A stretch of 29,512 bases of DNA from CAYMAX01 sp964388595 (GTDB lineage Bacteria; Bacteroidota; Bacteroidia; Bacteroidales; UBA932): positions 1-29,512 of the forward strand of contig CAYMAX010000015.1 of NCBI GenBank assembly GCA_964388595.1. The letters are read 5' to 3'. The number at the start of each line of letters is the position of its first letter. Position 1 is the stretch's first letter. The notes under the pieces are model-generated. The model saw only the letters and a list, made by a program, of their open reading frames with translations. It was not told where the DNA came from and ran no database searches. The position numbers were made by a program, and so were the translations under genes. Below, one piece after another: positions 16,535 to 24,761 of the stretch.

Positions 16535-17785
16535 ATGCAGAATATTAATACTTACGACTTTCGTGGCAAAAGAGCCATCGTGAGAGTCGATTTCAATGTA
16601 CCTTTGGATGAGGCATTTAACATTACAGACGACACTCGTATCCGTGCTGCTATACCCACATTGAAAAAAGTGCTTGACAAAGGAGGTTCACTCATTATAA
16701 TGTCCCATCTTGGACGTCCCAAGGGCCCTGCCGACAATTTTTCTCTCAAACATATCATCAAAAGAGTAGAAGAGCTTCTCGGCACTCGCATATTATTTGC
16801 TCCTGACTGCCAGAAAGCAGATTCTCAGGCAGCTGCTCTGAAACCGGGAGAAGTATTGTTATTGGAAAATCTTCGCTTCTACGCAGAAGAAGAGGGTAAA
16901 CCACGCGGACTTGCCGACGACGCCTCTGACCAGGAAAAACAAACAGCCAAGGCTGCCATCAAAGAGAGTCAAAAGAAGTTTGTGGAGAAACTCGCTTCTT
17001 ATGCAGATTGTTATATCAACGATGCTTTCGGTACAGCCCACAGAGCCCATGCTTCTACCGCTCTAATCGCCAAATTTTTCCCCAACGACAAGATGTTTGG
17101 TTATGTAATGGAAGGGGAAATTAAAGCTATTGACAAAATCCTCAGCAGTCCTGAACGTCCTCTCACAGCTATTCTCGGTGGAGCCAAAGTCTCTTCCAAA
17201 ATAGCTATCATCGAGCACCTTCTCGACCTCGTAGACAATATGATTATCGGAGGTGGCATGGTCTACACATTTGTTAAAGCACAGGGTGGACATATAGGTA
17301 ATTCCCTCTGTGAAGAAGACCAGCTGGAGTTGGCCCTTAGAATTTTGGACAAAGCTCGTGAGAAAAATGTTCGTTTATTGCTCTCAAACGAAGTGGTAGC
17401 TGCCGACTCTTTTGACAACAATGCCAAAACTAAAATATGCCCTGCCAATGAGATTCCTGACGGATGGATGGGAATGGATGCTTCTGCCAAAAGTATTGCC
17501 GAATGGAAAGAAGTCCTTCTCAAATCCAAAACTATTCTATGGAATGGACCTGTAGGGGTTTTTGAAATGCCCAATTTTGCCAAAGGCACCCACTCAGTAG
17601 CAGAATTGCTCGTACAGGCTACTCAAAAAGGTGCTTTCACACTCGTAGGTGGAGGGGACTCTGTAGCAGCAGTTACTCAAATGGGCTTTGCCAACAAAGT
17701 CAGCTATGTCTCTACAGGCGGAGGTGCTATGCTTGAGTATCTGGAAGGTATCGAGCTCCCCGGTATTAAAGCCATCAGAGAATAA
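16535..17785 (+). CDS. pgk: Phosphoglycerate kinase
   Basis: This glycolytic enzyme transfers phosphate from 1,3-bisphosphoglycerate to ADP in the cytosol. The 416-residue length is normal for Bacteroidetes PGK, which carries an insert around GKPRGLADDASDQEK. Motifs include RVDFNVP at 17-23, SHLGRPKG at 57-64, INDAFGTAHRAHAST, GGAKVSSKI, WNGPVGVFE and the phosphate-binding GGGDSVAAV at 372-380. The start fits the MQNINTYDFRGKRAIVRVDF N-terminus of the family. It heads a four-gene plus-strand run with spacers of 20, 12 and 0 bases leading into transport and envelope genes, an unusual partnership for pgk. Confidence 0.98.
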   Translation: MQNINTYDFRGKRAIVRVDFNVPLDEAFNITDDTRIRAAIPTLKKVLDKGGSLIIMSHLGRPKGPADNFSLKHIIKRVEELLGTRILFAPDCQKADSQAAALKPGEVLLLENLRFYAEEEGKPRGLADDASDQEKQTAKAAIKESQKKFVEKLASYADCYINDAFGTAHRAHASTALIAKFFPNDKMFGYVMEGEIKAIDKILSSPERPLTAILGGAKVSSKIAIIEHLLDLVDNMIIGGGMVYTFVKAQGGHIGNSLCEEDQLELALRILDKAREKNVRLLLSNEVVAADSFDNNAKTKICPANEIPDGWMGMDASAKSIAEWKEVLLKSKTILWNGPVGVFEMPNFAKGTHSVAELLVQATQKGAFTLVGGGDSVAAVTQMGFANKVSYVSTGGGAMLEYLEGIELPGIKAIRE

Positions 17786-17805
17786 CATACTAAATACTAT
17801 AACCT

Positions 17806-18780
17806 ATGAAAGAACAATTAGAAGGCTTAAATGCTTTGACTATCAATTTTGGAAGCGCAGGGATGACTATCGTCAATATTATCCTCGCTTTCATAATGTT
17901 TGGTGTGGCACTCGGTATCAAACTCGACATGTTCAAGGAAGTATTCAAAAAGCCAAAATCTATCATTCTCGGCATTCTGCTCCAATGGATTGGTCTTCCT
18001 GCCTTGACTTTTCTGCTTGTACTTGCTTTGAACCAATGGATTACACCTATGATCGCATTGGGGATGATACTGGTAGCTTCCTGCCCGGGAGGGAATATTT
18101 CCAATTTCATGTCCTCTTTTGCCAAAGGCAATGTTGAATTGTCTATAAGCATGACAGCTATCACCACTGCATTTGCCACGCTTGTCACTCCATTCAATTT
18201 TTTCTTTTGGGGTAACCTCTATTACAGAGTGATAAGTGTAGCTGGAGATGTACCATCTCTCACCATTCCTTTTTGGAATATGTTTATCCAGGTATTGATT
18301 CTGCTCGGTATCCCCATCGTGCTTGGGATGCTCTTCTCCCATTTCTTCCCGAAAGCATCCAAAATCATTATGAGACCTCTCCAGGTTATCTCTATCGCAT
18401 TTTTTATCGGGATGGTGGTAATGTCCTTCGCACAAAACTTTGATCTCTTTGTCAAATATATCATTTTCGTATTCTTCATAGTACTGCTGCACAATGCCTG
18501 TGCTCTCGGACTTGGATTTCTTGGTGGAACTCTTTTCAAGGTACCTGTACGTGACAGGCGTTCACTGACCATAGAGATAGGTATTCAGAATTCAGGTCTC
18601 GGGCTGGTTCTTTTGTTTAATACCTCCATCTTTCCTGCAGCCACCTGGCACGGAGTATACGGAGGTATGCTTTTTATAACAGCCTGGTGGGGAATTTGGC
18701 ATATCATCTCAGGTCTCACCGTAGCATCCATCTTCAGAGGTCACAAACTCCCGGGAGACGAACAGATAGCCACCAGATAG
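17806..18780 (+). CDS. Bile acid:sodium symporter family (BASS) transporter
   Basis: A 324-residue inner-membrane carrier with about nine or ten hydrophobic helices. Two family motifs are visible: SCPGGNISN at 92-100, on the first broken helix near the sodium sites, and EIGIQNSGL at 257-265, on the second. In BASS carriers these crossing helices bind sodium and the organic anion. The substrate cannot be assigned. Bacterial members move bile acids, pantoate, pyruvate or other carboxylates, so the name reflects the family and not proven bile acid uptake. It lies 20 bases after pgk and 12 bases before the acyltransferase gene. Confidence 0.92.
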   Translation: MKEQLEGLNALTINFGSAGMTIVNIILAFIMFGVALGIKLDMFKEVFKKPKSIILGILLQWIGLPALTFLLVLALNQWITPMIALGMILVASCPGGNISNFMSSFAKGNVELSISMTAITTAFATLVTPFNFFFWGNLYYRVISVAGDVPSLTIPFWNMFIQVLILLGIPIVLGMLFSHFFPKASKIIMRPLQVISIAFFIGMVVMSFAQNFDLFVKYIIFVFFIVLLHNACALGLGFLGGTLFKVPVRDRRSLTIEIGIQNSGLGLVLLFNTSIFPAATWHGVYGGMLFITAWWGIWHIISGLTVASIFRGHKLPGDEQIATR

Positions 18781-18792
18781 AAGCGATGCCTT

Positions 18793-20145
18793 ATGTCTGA
18801 CAAGCCTGAACATAAAATTCAAAATGCCACCCGCGGTTACCTGGCACTGAAACAGTATGTTGATTTCTCTCTCTTCCAAGCATATAGAGAGATTCAATAT
18901 GTCGGACTTGAGAAAGTTCCAACAGATGGAGCCATCATCTATGCTCCAAATCACACCAATGCCCTGATGGATGCTCTTGTCGTATTGTCTATGGACAAGA
19001 AGCCGAAGGTATTTGTAGCAAGGGCAGATATCTTTCGCAATCCAAAAGTTGCCAAGATTCTCACATTCCTCAAGATTATGCCTATCATGCGCATTAGAGA
19101 TGGGATGGATGAGGTTCGTAAGAACGACGAAGTCATAAAGAAAGCTGCTGATGTACTTGTGGATAAAGTACCTTTCTGCATTCTTCCGGAAGGGACCCAT
19201 AGGACTCAACACTCCCTTCAGACTTTTGGCAAGGGTGTATTCAGAATAGCTCTTGAGACTGTGTCCGATATCCCTGAAGAGATGCCTCTATACATCATCC
19301 CCATAGGGCTTGAATATGGTAATTTTTTCAGATTCCGCTCTACTGTACTGGTGCAGATAGGAGAGCCCATCAATGTCAAGCAGTTCATCAGTAAACATCC
19401 TGAATCTACCACTCCTGAGATGCTCAATCTCATGAGGGATGACCTGTTTGAAAAACTCAAGAAAGTAATTCTCTATATTCCTGATGATGAGAGATATGAT
19501 GCCACCTACGAGACTTGCGCCATAGTTATCAATGAACAAGTGACAGAGTATCTCCAATCTCACCCCAAGGAGCGGCGTCACTCACTTATTACCCGCTATA
19601 ATGCCAACCATATCACAGTGGGAGAAATAGAGACCGCCCGTAATTTTGCTCCTGAAGCAGCTGACAAGATTCTTGATAAAGCTCAGCAAATATATGAGCT
19701 GCGCACCAAAGCCGGAATCTCTCTCGGTTCGGTGATTATGAAAAACCCCTTCTGGTCGCGACTCCTTAAACTGCTGATATTCATTATTTCACTCCCATAC
19801 ACCATTCCTTCTTCTATTCTTATGCTTCCCATTTCAGGAGTGTCGAGAATACTTTTCAATAAACTCAAAGACAGAGCTTTTTTCAATTCAATCAGATATT
19901 TAGTCACTCTCTTTTTGCTGCCAATCCTTATTCTAATCTACTCCATCATTCTGTTTTGTCTCGTCCCATGGGAATGGGCACTTCTGGGTACTGCTCTTTT
20001 GATTCCGGCCAATATTGTATGCCAAGACTCTTTCCGCCTCTTGAGACTTATGCATTCTGATTTCAAACTTCTTTGCAATCATAAACTTCGCAAAGAGATG
20101 AAAGAACTCAAAAAATATTATTTCAAACATATTAAACACCTCTAA
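18793..20145 (+). CDS. PlsC-type 1-acyl-glycerol-phosphate acyltransferase family protein
   Basis: A 450-residue acyltransferase of the lysophosphatidate/glycerol-phosphate acyltransferase superfamily, which acylates a glycerol phosphate backbone at the inner membrane. The catalytic HX4D motif is NHTNALMD, with His54 and Asp59. The substrate-binding motif is PEGTHRT at 132-138. Residues after about 230 form a helical region unlike short PlsC enzymes, followed by two long hydrophobic stretches near 315-345 and 360-410 that would anchor the C-terminal half. The protein is much longer than typical PlsC (about 240 residues), so it may be a distinct clade. The exact acceptor is unknown. The downstream barrel gene begins directly after its stop codon. 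Confidence 0.88.
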   Translation: MSDKPEHKIQNATRGYLALKQYVDFSLFQAYREIQYVGLEKVPTDGAIIYAPNHTNALMDALVVLSMDKKPKVFVARADIFRNPKVAKILTFLKIMPIMRIRDGMDEVRKNDEVIKKAADVLVDKVPFCILPEGTHRTQHSLQTFGKGVFRIALETVSDIPEEMPLYIIPIGLEYGNFFRFRSTVLVQIGEPINVKQFISKHPESTTPEMLNLMRDDLFEKLKKVILYIPDDERYDATYETCAIVINEQVTEYLQSHPKERRHSLITRYNANHITVGEIETARNFAPEAADKILDKAQQIYELRTKAGISLGSVIMKNPFWSRLLKLLIFIISLPYTIPSSILMLPISGVSRILFNKLKDRAFFNSIRYLVTLFLLPILILIYSIILFCLVPWEWALLGTALLIPANIVCQDSFRLLRLMHSDFKLLCNHKLRKEMKELKKYYFKHIKHL

Positions 20146-21657
20146 ATGCAAAAAATTGTACTAACCCTACTCGCCTTTTTGTTGGTTATTCCTGCTGCGG
20201 GACAATATAATACTAACATCAGGCCTTCAGACAATTACTCTGAATCTACCATCTCATCCTCCTCATCTCCTAAAGATACCACATCACAAAAAAAGAAGAA
20301 AAAAAAGAAAGATGTGCAGTACAACGAAAAGGGAGAAATCATCAAGAAGGGTTTGAATTTCGGTCCACTTCCGGTAGTTGCTTACGATGCTGATAAAGGC
20401 TTCCAAGTCGGTGGTCTGCTCAACATCTTCGACTTTGGCGATGGCTCCACATACCCTAACCCAAGACAGCAATGGTATATGGAGGCCTCGTGGTACACTA
20501 AAGGCTCCCAGCTTTATACCCTCTCCTATGATACCAAGTTTTTGATTCCCAATATTCGTTTCTCGACCACTGCAACGATGAGTATCGATAAAGCACTCGA
20601 CTTCTATGGATTCAACGGATATCAGTCCTTCTACGACTCCGACAGGATAGCCTTAGGGAAGAAAAAGGATTCAGGGTACTATAATTACACCCCTTTCTAC
20701 AGAGTTGACAGGCTTGCCCTGCTATTCAAAGCAGACTTTATCGGCAACATCATCAAGAAGAAATTTTTCTGGGAAGCAGGTTATCACCTCTCTTACATCC
20801 AAGAAGGTGCTATCAATCGTACCAAGGTAAATAAGGGAAAGACTGAAGACAAAAAATTCCCCACCGATCCCACCACCGACCCCACTCTATATGAACAATA
20901 CCGCACATGGGGTATTATTTCAGATCAGGAAGCCGGCGGAGGATTGACAAGTTCCATAAGAGTGGGTCTCCTCTATGACTCACGCAACAAGGAGGCAGCT
21001 CCTTCCAAAGGTATCTGGGCTGAAGGACATCTCATGCTCGCTCCAAAATGGCTCGGCACCAAAAATCCATTCTATCGTTATTCTTTGACCTTCAGACATT
21101 ATGTTCCCATCGTTAAAAACGATGTCCTCACTTTCGCCTATCGGCTCAACTACGAAGGAACTATTGGCAAAAGTGCACCTTACTATATCCTTCCCTACAT
21201 TACAAATGTGGGCAAAGATTATGATAGAGATGGCAATGGAGGATTTCGTACCATCAGAGGTATCATGCGTAACAGAATTCAAGGTCTGGACGTAGGTATT
21301 TATACTCTCGAACTCAGATACAGATTTGTCAAATTTAAAATTGGGAAACAGAATATTGCATTGGCTCTCAATGCCTTCAGTGACGGAGGTATTGTCACCA
21401 GAAAATATGATATGAGTTTTAAGAAGACATCAGCAGATTTTGCCACACCGGCTCTTTATGAGAAAGCTCTTTTAGAATATCAGGAGTATATGGGCAAAGG
21501 TCGGAAAGAGACTCTCCACGCTACTGTCGGCGGCGGTTTCCGATTCATTATGAATGAAAACTTCATCGTCTGTGCTGAATATGGTCTCCCTGTGGGACCC
21601 AATTGCAAACAGGATGGCAAAGGGGCCTTTTATCTAAATGTAGGCTATCTGTTCTAA
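20146..21657 (+). CDS. Outer membrane beta-barrel protein, D15/BamA-TamA C-terminal type
   Basis: A 503-residue outer membrane protein. A Sec signal (MQKIVLTLLAFLLVIPAAG) is followed by a Ser/Thr-rich segment and a lysine run at residues 48-54, then GLNFGPLPVVAYDADKGFQVGGLLN. The rest alternates aromatic beta strands with turns and ends in FYLNVGYLF, with the terminal phenylalanine expected of a BAM-recognised barrel. The pattern fits the surface antigen D15 barrel without POTRA repeats. Known relatives insert proteins or act as porin-like barrels; the role here is not clear. The gene has no spacer after the acyltransferase gene. Two adenine tracts (7 and 8) near codon 50 could slip. Confidence 0.85.
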   Translation: MQKIVLTLLAFLLVIPAAGQYNTNIRPSDNYSESTISSSSSPKDTTSQKKKKKKKDVQYNEKGEIIKKGLNFGPLPVVAYDADKGFQVGGLLNIFDFGDGSTYPNPRQQWYMEASWYTKGSQLYTLSYDTKFLIPNIRFSTTATMSIDKALDFYGFNGYQSFYDSDRIALGKKKDSGYYNYTPFYRVDRLALLFKADFIGNIIKKKFFWEAGYHLSYIQEGAINRTKVNKGKTEDKKFPTDPTTDPTLYEQYRTWGIISDQEAGGGLTSSIRVGLLYDSRNKEAAPSKGIWAEGHLMLAPKWLGTKNPFYRYSLTFRHYVPIVKNDVLTFAYRLNYEGTIGKSAPYYILPYITNVGKDYDRDGNGGFRTIRGIMRNRIQGLDVGIYTLELRYRFVKFKIGKQNIALALNAFSDGGIVTRKYDMSFKKTSADFATPALYEKALLEYQEYMGKGRKETLHATVGGGFRFIMNENFIVCAEYGLPVGPNCKQDGKGAFYLNVGYLF

Positions 21658-21664
21658 TCTGAAA

Positions 21665-22696
21665 TCAGTATTGCCTCTCGATAGAGGCTTGATGGATAAT
21701 CTGAAAAAGGGATTCAACATAATCGGGGTTGAGTCCTTTTTCTTTTGCTGCAATTCTGACTTTTTGAAGCACTTTATTCCAACGATTGGGCTGCAAAGGA
21801 GAAATATTGGACAGTGATTTGAGCTTACCGATTTTATCCACTACTGACATCCTTTCAGAGAGGATATCTACCATAGAGAGGTCTAACCTGTCGATTTGAG
21901 CTCTCAATTCCTCTATCGTGGTAAGAAGTTCCTGATCTTCAATATCTTCTTTCTTAATATTCAGCGTGGCGATGATGTGTTTAAGTTCAGAAGGAGTTAT
22001 CTGTTGTTGAGCATCGCTTAGAGCTTTATCGGGAGAGATATGACACTCTATCATCAGACCACGAAAGCCGAGGCTCATAGCTTTGTCTGAAATCTCTTTG
22101 ACAAAAGAACGATCGCCAGATATATGACTCGGGTCACATAAAAGTGGAATATCGGGAAGCCTGCGCCTCATTTCGATAGGGATTTGCCAATAGGGAGCAT
22201 TACGATATCTAAGAGTCTCATAGGTGGAGAATCCGCGATGAACAAGACCAATTTCGGATATTCCTGCGTGTTGAAGCCGTTCCACAGCTCCAATCCAAAG
22301 TTCTATCTCAGGATTGATGGGATTTTTGACCAGTACAGGGATGGATACACCTCTAAGAGATTCAGCAATTTCAGAAGTGATAAAAGGATTGGTGGTAGTA
22401 CGGGCTCCAAGCCAGAGAATATCTACTCCGTGCTTAAGAGCTATCTCCACATGCTGAGCATTGGCCACTTCAGTGGCTGTACGCATACCACACTCTTTCT
22501 GTACCTGTGAGAGCCACTCAAATCCCCTCTCACCCACTCCTTCAAAAGAATCAGGATGAGTACGTGGTTTCCAAATGCCTGCACGAAAAATATTCACGCC
22601 GACCTTCTTCAGCTCACGTGCAGTAGCCATAACCATATCAAGGTTCTCTGCACTGCAAGGACCTGCAATGATAACAGGAGTGGAGGAAGAGAACAT
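21665..22696 (-). CDS. Bifunctional 3-deoxy-7-phosphoheptulonate synthase / chorismate mutase (type II)
   Basis: A 343-residue fusion acting at the entry of the shikimate pathway and at the branch to phenylalanine and tyrosine. Residues 1-245 are a type I-beta DAHP synthase (KDO8P synthase-like) with GPCSAE at 12-17, KPRT at 43-46, CDPSHISG at 187-194 and ECH at 217-219. These provide phosphoenolpyruvate, sugar phosphate and metal ligands. Residues about 262-343 are an AroQ-type chorismate mutase helix bundle (LRAQIDRLDLSMVDILSERM). In characterised fusions of this kind the mutase part contributes to feedback control. The gene lies one base beyond frr in a pyrH-frr operon, rather than with other aromatic genes. 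Confidence 0.95.
   Translation of the reverse strand: MFSSSTPVIIAGPCSAENLDMVMATARELKKVGVNIFRAGIWKPRTHPDSFEGVGERGFEWLSQVQKECGMRTATEVANAQHVEIALKHGVDILWLGARTTTNPFITSEIAESLRGVSIPVLVKNPINPEIELWIGAVERLQHAGISEIGLVHRGFSTYETLRYRNAPYWQIPIEMRRRLPDIPLLCDPSHISGDRSFVKEISDKAMSLGFRGLMIECHISPDKALSDAQQQITPSELKHIIATLNIKKEDIEDQELLTTIEELRAQIDRLDLSMVDILSERMSVVDKIGKLKSLSNISPLQPNRWNKVLQKVRIAAKEKGLNPDYVESLFQIIHQASIERQY
21673..21688. terminator. Small hairpin at the convergent barrel / DAHP synthase gene ends
   Basis: A perfect six-base-pair stem GCCTCT/AGAGGC encloses the loop CGAT just past the barrel gene stop, inside the last codons of the convergent gene. No T tract follows on either strand. It may be a weak or bidirectional terminator, or only chance. 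Confidence 0.25.
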
Positions 22697-22697
22697 A

Positions 22698-23261
22698 TCA
22701 GACAGTCAGAATCTCTTTTTCTTTATTGTCGAGGACAATATCAACTTTCTTGTTGTAGTTGTCAACCTCTTTCTGAACATTGTTTTCAACATCCTTTACA
22801 AGGTCTTCAGGAACTCCCTCTTTTTGACTTTTCTTAAGCTGTTCGAGAGCATCTCTTCGAGCATTGCGTATAGATATCTTGGCCGATTCTCCCGCAGTAC
22901 GAGCCTTTTTGACCAATTCTTTACGCCTTTCCTCTGTGAGAGGGGGAACATTGATACGTATATTCTCTCCATTGTTTTGTGGAGTAAATCCAAGATTGGC
23001 ATCGAGTATCGCCTTCTCTATCACAGGAATCATTGTCTTCTCCCAAGGCTGAATAATCATCGTCCTCGCATCGGGAACATTTACCCCGGCTACCTGTGTC
23101 AAAGGGGTAAGATTGCCATAATACAAAACAGAGAGATTGTTAAATACAGATGGGTTGGCTTTCCCTGCCCTATAAGTCTTTAAGTCTTCTTCGAGAAAAG
23201 TCACGGCGTCTTTCATCTTCTTGACTGCCTGATTGAAAATCTCATTTGTGTTGTCTGTCAT
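22698..23261 (-). CDS. frr: Ribosome recycling factor
   Basis: RRF splits post-termination ribosomes together with EF-G. The 187-residue length is normal. Family features are the N-terminal helix with LKTYRAGKANPSVF, the hinge and beta domain YYGNLTPLTQVAGVNVPDARTMIIQPWE, and the helical block NVPPLTEERRKELVKKAR followed by NARRDALEQLKK. The gene lies 14 bases after pyrH, a pairing seen in very many bacteria, and one base before the DAHP synthase gene. Confidence 0.98.
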   Translation of the reverse strand: MTDNTNEIFNQAVKKMKDAVTFLEEDLKTYRAGKANPSVFNNLSVLYYGNLTPLTQVAGVNVPDARTMIIQPWEKTMIPVIEKAILDANLGFTPQNNGENIRINVPPLTEERRKELVKKARTAGESAKISIRNARRDALEQLKKSQKEGVPEDLVKDVENNVQKEVDNYNKKVDIVLDNKEKEILTV

Positions 23262-23275
23262 AGTATATTGTTTTA

Positions 23276-23980
23276 TTATTTGACTATAGTACCTATTTTT
23301 TCTCCTGAAACGAGTTTTGACAGATTGCCGTGAGTATTTATATCAAATACTATGATAGGCATCTTATTGTCTTTACAGAGGGCAAATGCTGTGCTGTCCA
23401 TAACCTTCAGCCCTTCTGAAAGAGCTTTGTCGAAAGAAAGTGAGTCGTATCTTTTGGCATTGGAATCTTTCTCCGGGTCAGCAGTATATACTCCATCCAC
23501 TCTTGTACCTTTAAGCAGGGCATCCACCCCCAATTCACAAGCTCTGAGGGCAGAGGCAGAATCAGTAGTAAAGAAAGGATTGCCGGTACCGCCCGAAAGA
23601 ATGACCACTGTGCCACGCTCCATAAGTTCGAGGGCAGAATCTCTTACATAATATTCCGCTATGGGCTTCATGGGAGTCGAAGTAAAAACTTTGGCATCTA
23701 CACCTTCCGATTTGATAGCCAAAGATAACGCAATACTATTGATGACTGTAGCAAGCATCCCCATCTGGTCACCTTTCACTCTGTCATAACCCTTTCCTAC
23801 ACCTGAGAGACCTCTGAAGATATTGCCTCCCCCCACCACTATCGCCACCTGTACACCATTTTTGGCTATTTCTGCTATTTGAGATGCGAAAGAATGGATA
23901 GCTTCTTCATTGAGACCTTGGCCCTGACGACCGCCCAGGCTTTCTCCGCTGAGCTTCAAGAGTATTTTTTTGTACTTCAT
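23276..23980 (-). CDS. pyrH: UMP kinase
   Basis: PyrH phosphorylates UMP to UDP with ATP in pyrimidine nucleotide synthesis. The 234-residue product from MKYKKILLKLSGESLGG is of family length. Motifs include VVGGGNIFRG, GDQMGMLATVIN, GGTGNPFFTTDSA and DALLKGTRVDGVY. An upstream ATG at 24007 would add nine residues (MFVTTKGKI). I prefer 23980, because it carries the conserved N-terminus, has AGGGAAG just upstream, and lies about 25 bases past a perfect TACTTTTG box at 24005-24012 that the longer form would almost touch. It heads the pyrH-frr-DAHP synthase operon. Confidence 0.97.
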   Translation of the reverse strand: MKYKKILLKLSGESLGGRQGQGLNEEAIHSFASQIAEIAKNGVQVAIVVGGGNIFRGLSGVGKGYDRVKGDQMGMLATVINSIALSLAIKSEGVDAKVFTSTPMKPIAEYYVRDSALELMERGTVVILSGGTGNPFFTTDSASALRACELGVDALLKGTRVDGVYTADPEKDSNAKRYDSLSFDKALSEGLKVMDSTAFALCKDNKMPIIVFDINTHGNLSKLVSGEKIGTIVK

Positions 23981-24004
23981 AATCTTCCCTTTTGTTGTAA
24001 CAAA

Positions 24005-24012
24005 CAAAAGTA
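24005..24012 (-). promoter_or_regulatory. Bacteroidetes -7 box (TACTTTTG) for the pyrH operon
   Basis: The minus-strand sequence TACTTTTG matches TAnnTTTG exactly. A TTG on the same strand at 24035-24033 is 20 bases upstream. The ATG of pyrH at 23980 lies 24 bases further on. It supports the shorter pyrH start. Confidence 0.6.
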
Positions 24013-24044
24013 GCCAAAGATTATGAAATTTACAAGCAAGGAGG

Positions 24045-24052
24045 TATCTTTG
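24045..24052 (+). promoter_or_regulatory. Bacteroidetes -7 box (TATCTTTG) for sdhC
   Basis: TATCTTTG is an exact match to TAnnTTTG, 20 bases before the sdhC ATG. I see no good TTTG -33 element. GAGGAA at 24066-24071 next to the ATG could be the ribosome binding site. Confidence 0.6.
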
Positions 24053-24072
24053 CCACTTAATAAAGAGGAATT

Positions 24073-24744
24073 ATGGCCAACATTTTCACTTCTTCCATCG
24101 GGAAAAAATTAATAATGAGCATCACCGGATTTTTCCTCATCATCTTCCTTTTGCTCCACCTCTTCATCAACTCCCTTTCACTCGTAAGCGAAGAAGCTTA
24201 TCAGGCAGGATGTGACTTTATGGCACTTCCGATAGTTACCGTCATGGTTCCGATACTTGCAGCAGGCTTTATCCTTCACATCATTTACGCTTTTTACCTC
24301 TCTGTCCTCAATCTCAAAGCGAGGGGAAAGCAACAATATGCAGTCAAAAACAAATCGAAAGGAGATTCCTGGGCATCCCGCAATATGCTTGTACTCGGCA
24401 TCATCGTCATCGTATGCATTGCCCTTCATCTTCAAGACTTCTGGGCACACATGCAGCTCAAACAGTTTCAAGGAGTGCCGCACGACCAACTTGCAAATCC
24501 CAATTTATTGATGTACAAGACTTTCGCTTCATACAGAGTTACCGCCCTTTATTTATTTTGGTTCGCAGCACTATGGTTCCATCTGTCTCACGGATTTTGG
24601 AGTGCATTCCAATCTATAGGATGGAATAACGATAAATGGATAAAACGTCTGAAAGTCCTCTCTTACATTTTTTCCACTCTCATCTGTGGAGGTTTTGCCA
24701 TTGTTGCCATCGTAGCCTGTCTGAGGGCAAATGGCATCTTATAA
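24073..24744 (+). CDS. sdhC: Succinate dehydrogenase/fumarate reductase cytochrome b subunit, b558 family
   Basis: A 223-residue membrane anchor with five hydrophobic helices, of the di-haem b558 type found in Bacteroidetes and Bacillus. It would hold the SdhA-SdhB catalytic pair on the inner membrane and pass electrons to or from the quinone pool. Candidate haem ligands are His29 (LLLHLF), His69 (FILHII), His119 (ALHLQDFW) and His170/His173 (WFHLSHGFW). The N-terminus IGKKLIMSITGFFL is typical. Its usual partners, sdhA and sdhB, do not follow: 17 bases after the stop comes the end of convergent hemW. The gene itself is intact, with its own promoter-like box, so it is not obviously decaying. 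Confidence 0.94.
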   Translation: MANIFTSSIGKKLIMSITGFFLIIFLLLHLFINSLSLVSEEAYQAGCDFMALPIVTVMVPILAAGFILHIIYAFYLSVLNLKARGKQQYAVKNKSKGDSWASRNMLVLGIIVIVCIALHLQDFWAHMQLKQFQGVPHDQLANPNLLMYKTFASYRVTALYLFWFAALWFHLSHGFWSAFQSIGWNNDKWIKRLKVLSYIFSTLICGGFAIVAIVACLRANGIL

Positions 24745-24761
24745 AGACTTCACATCCCGCA

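Noticed and set aside
17827..18492. A 221-codon open frame on the minus strand opposite the BASS transporter gene
   Set aside because: The plus-strand transporter is clear by motif and hydrophobicity. The antisense product is Asp/His/Lys rich with no domain and no plausible start signals.
22575..23183. A 202-codon plus-strand open frame opposite frr and the DAHP synthase gene
   Set aside because: It crosses two firmly identified minus-strand genes and gives a composition unlike the neighbours' proteins. It is most likely a chance open frame.
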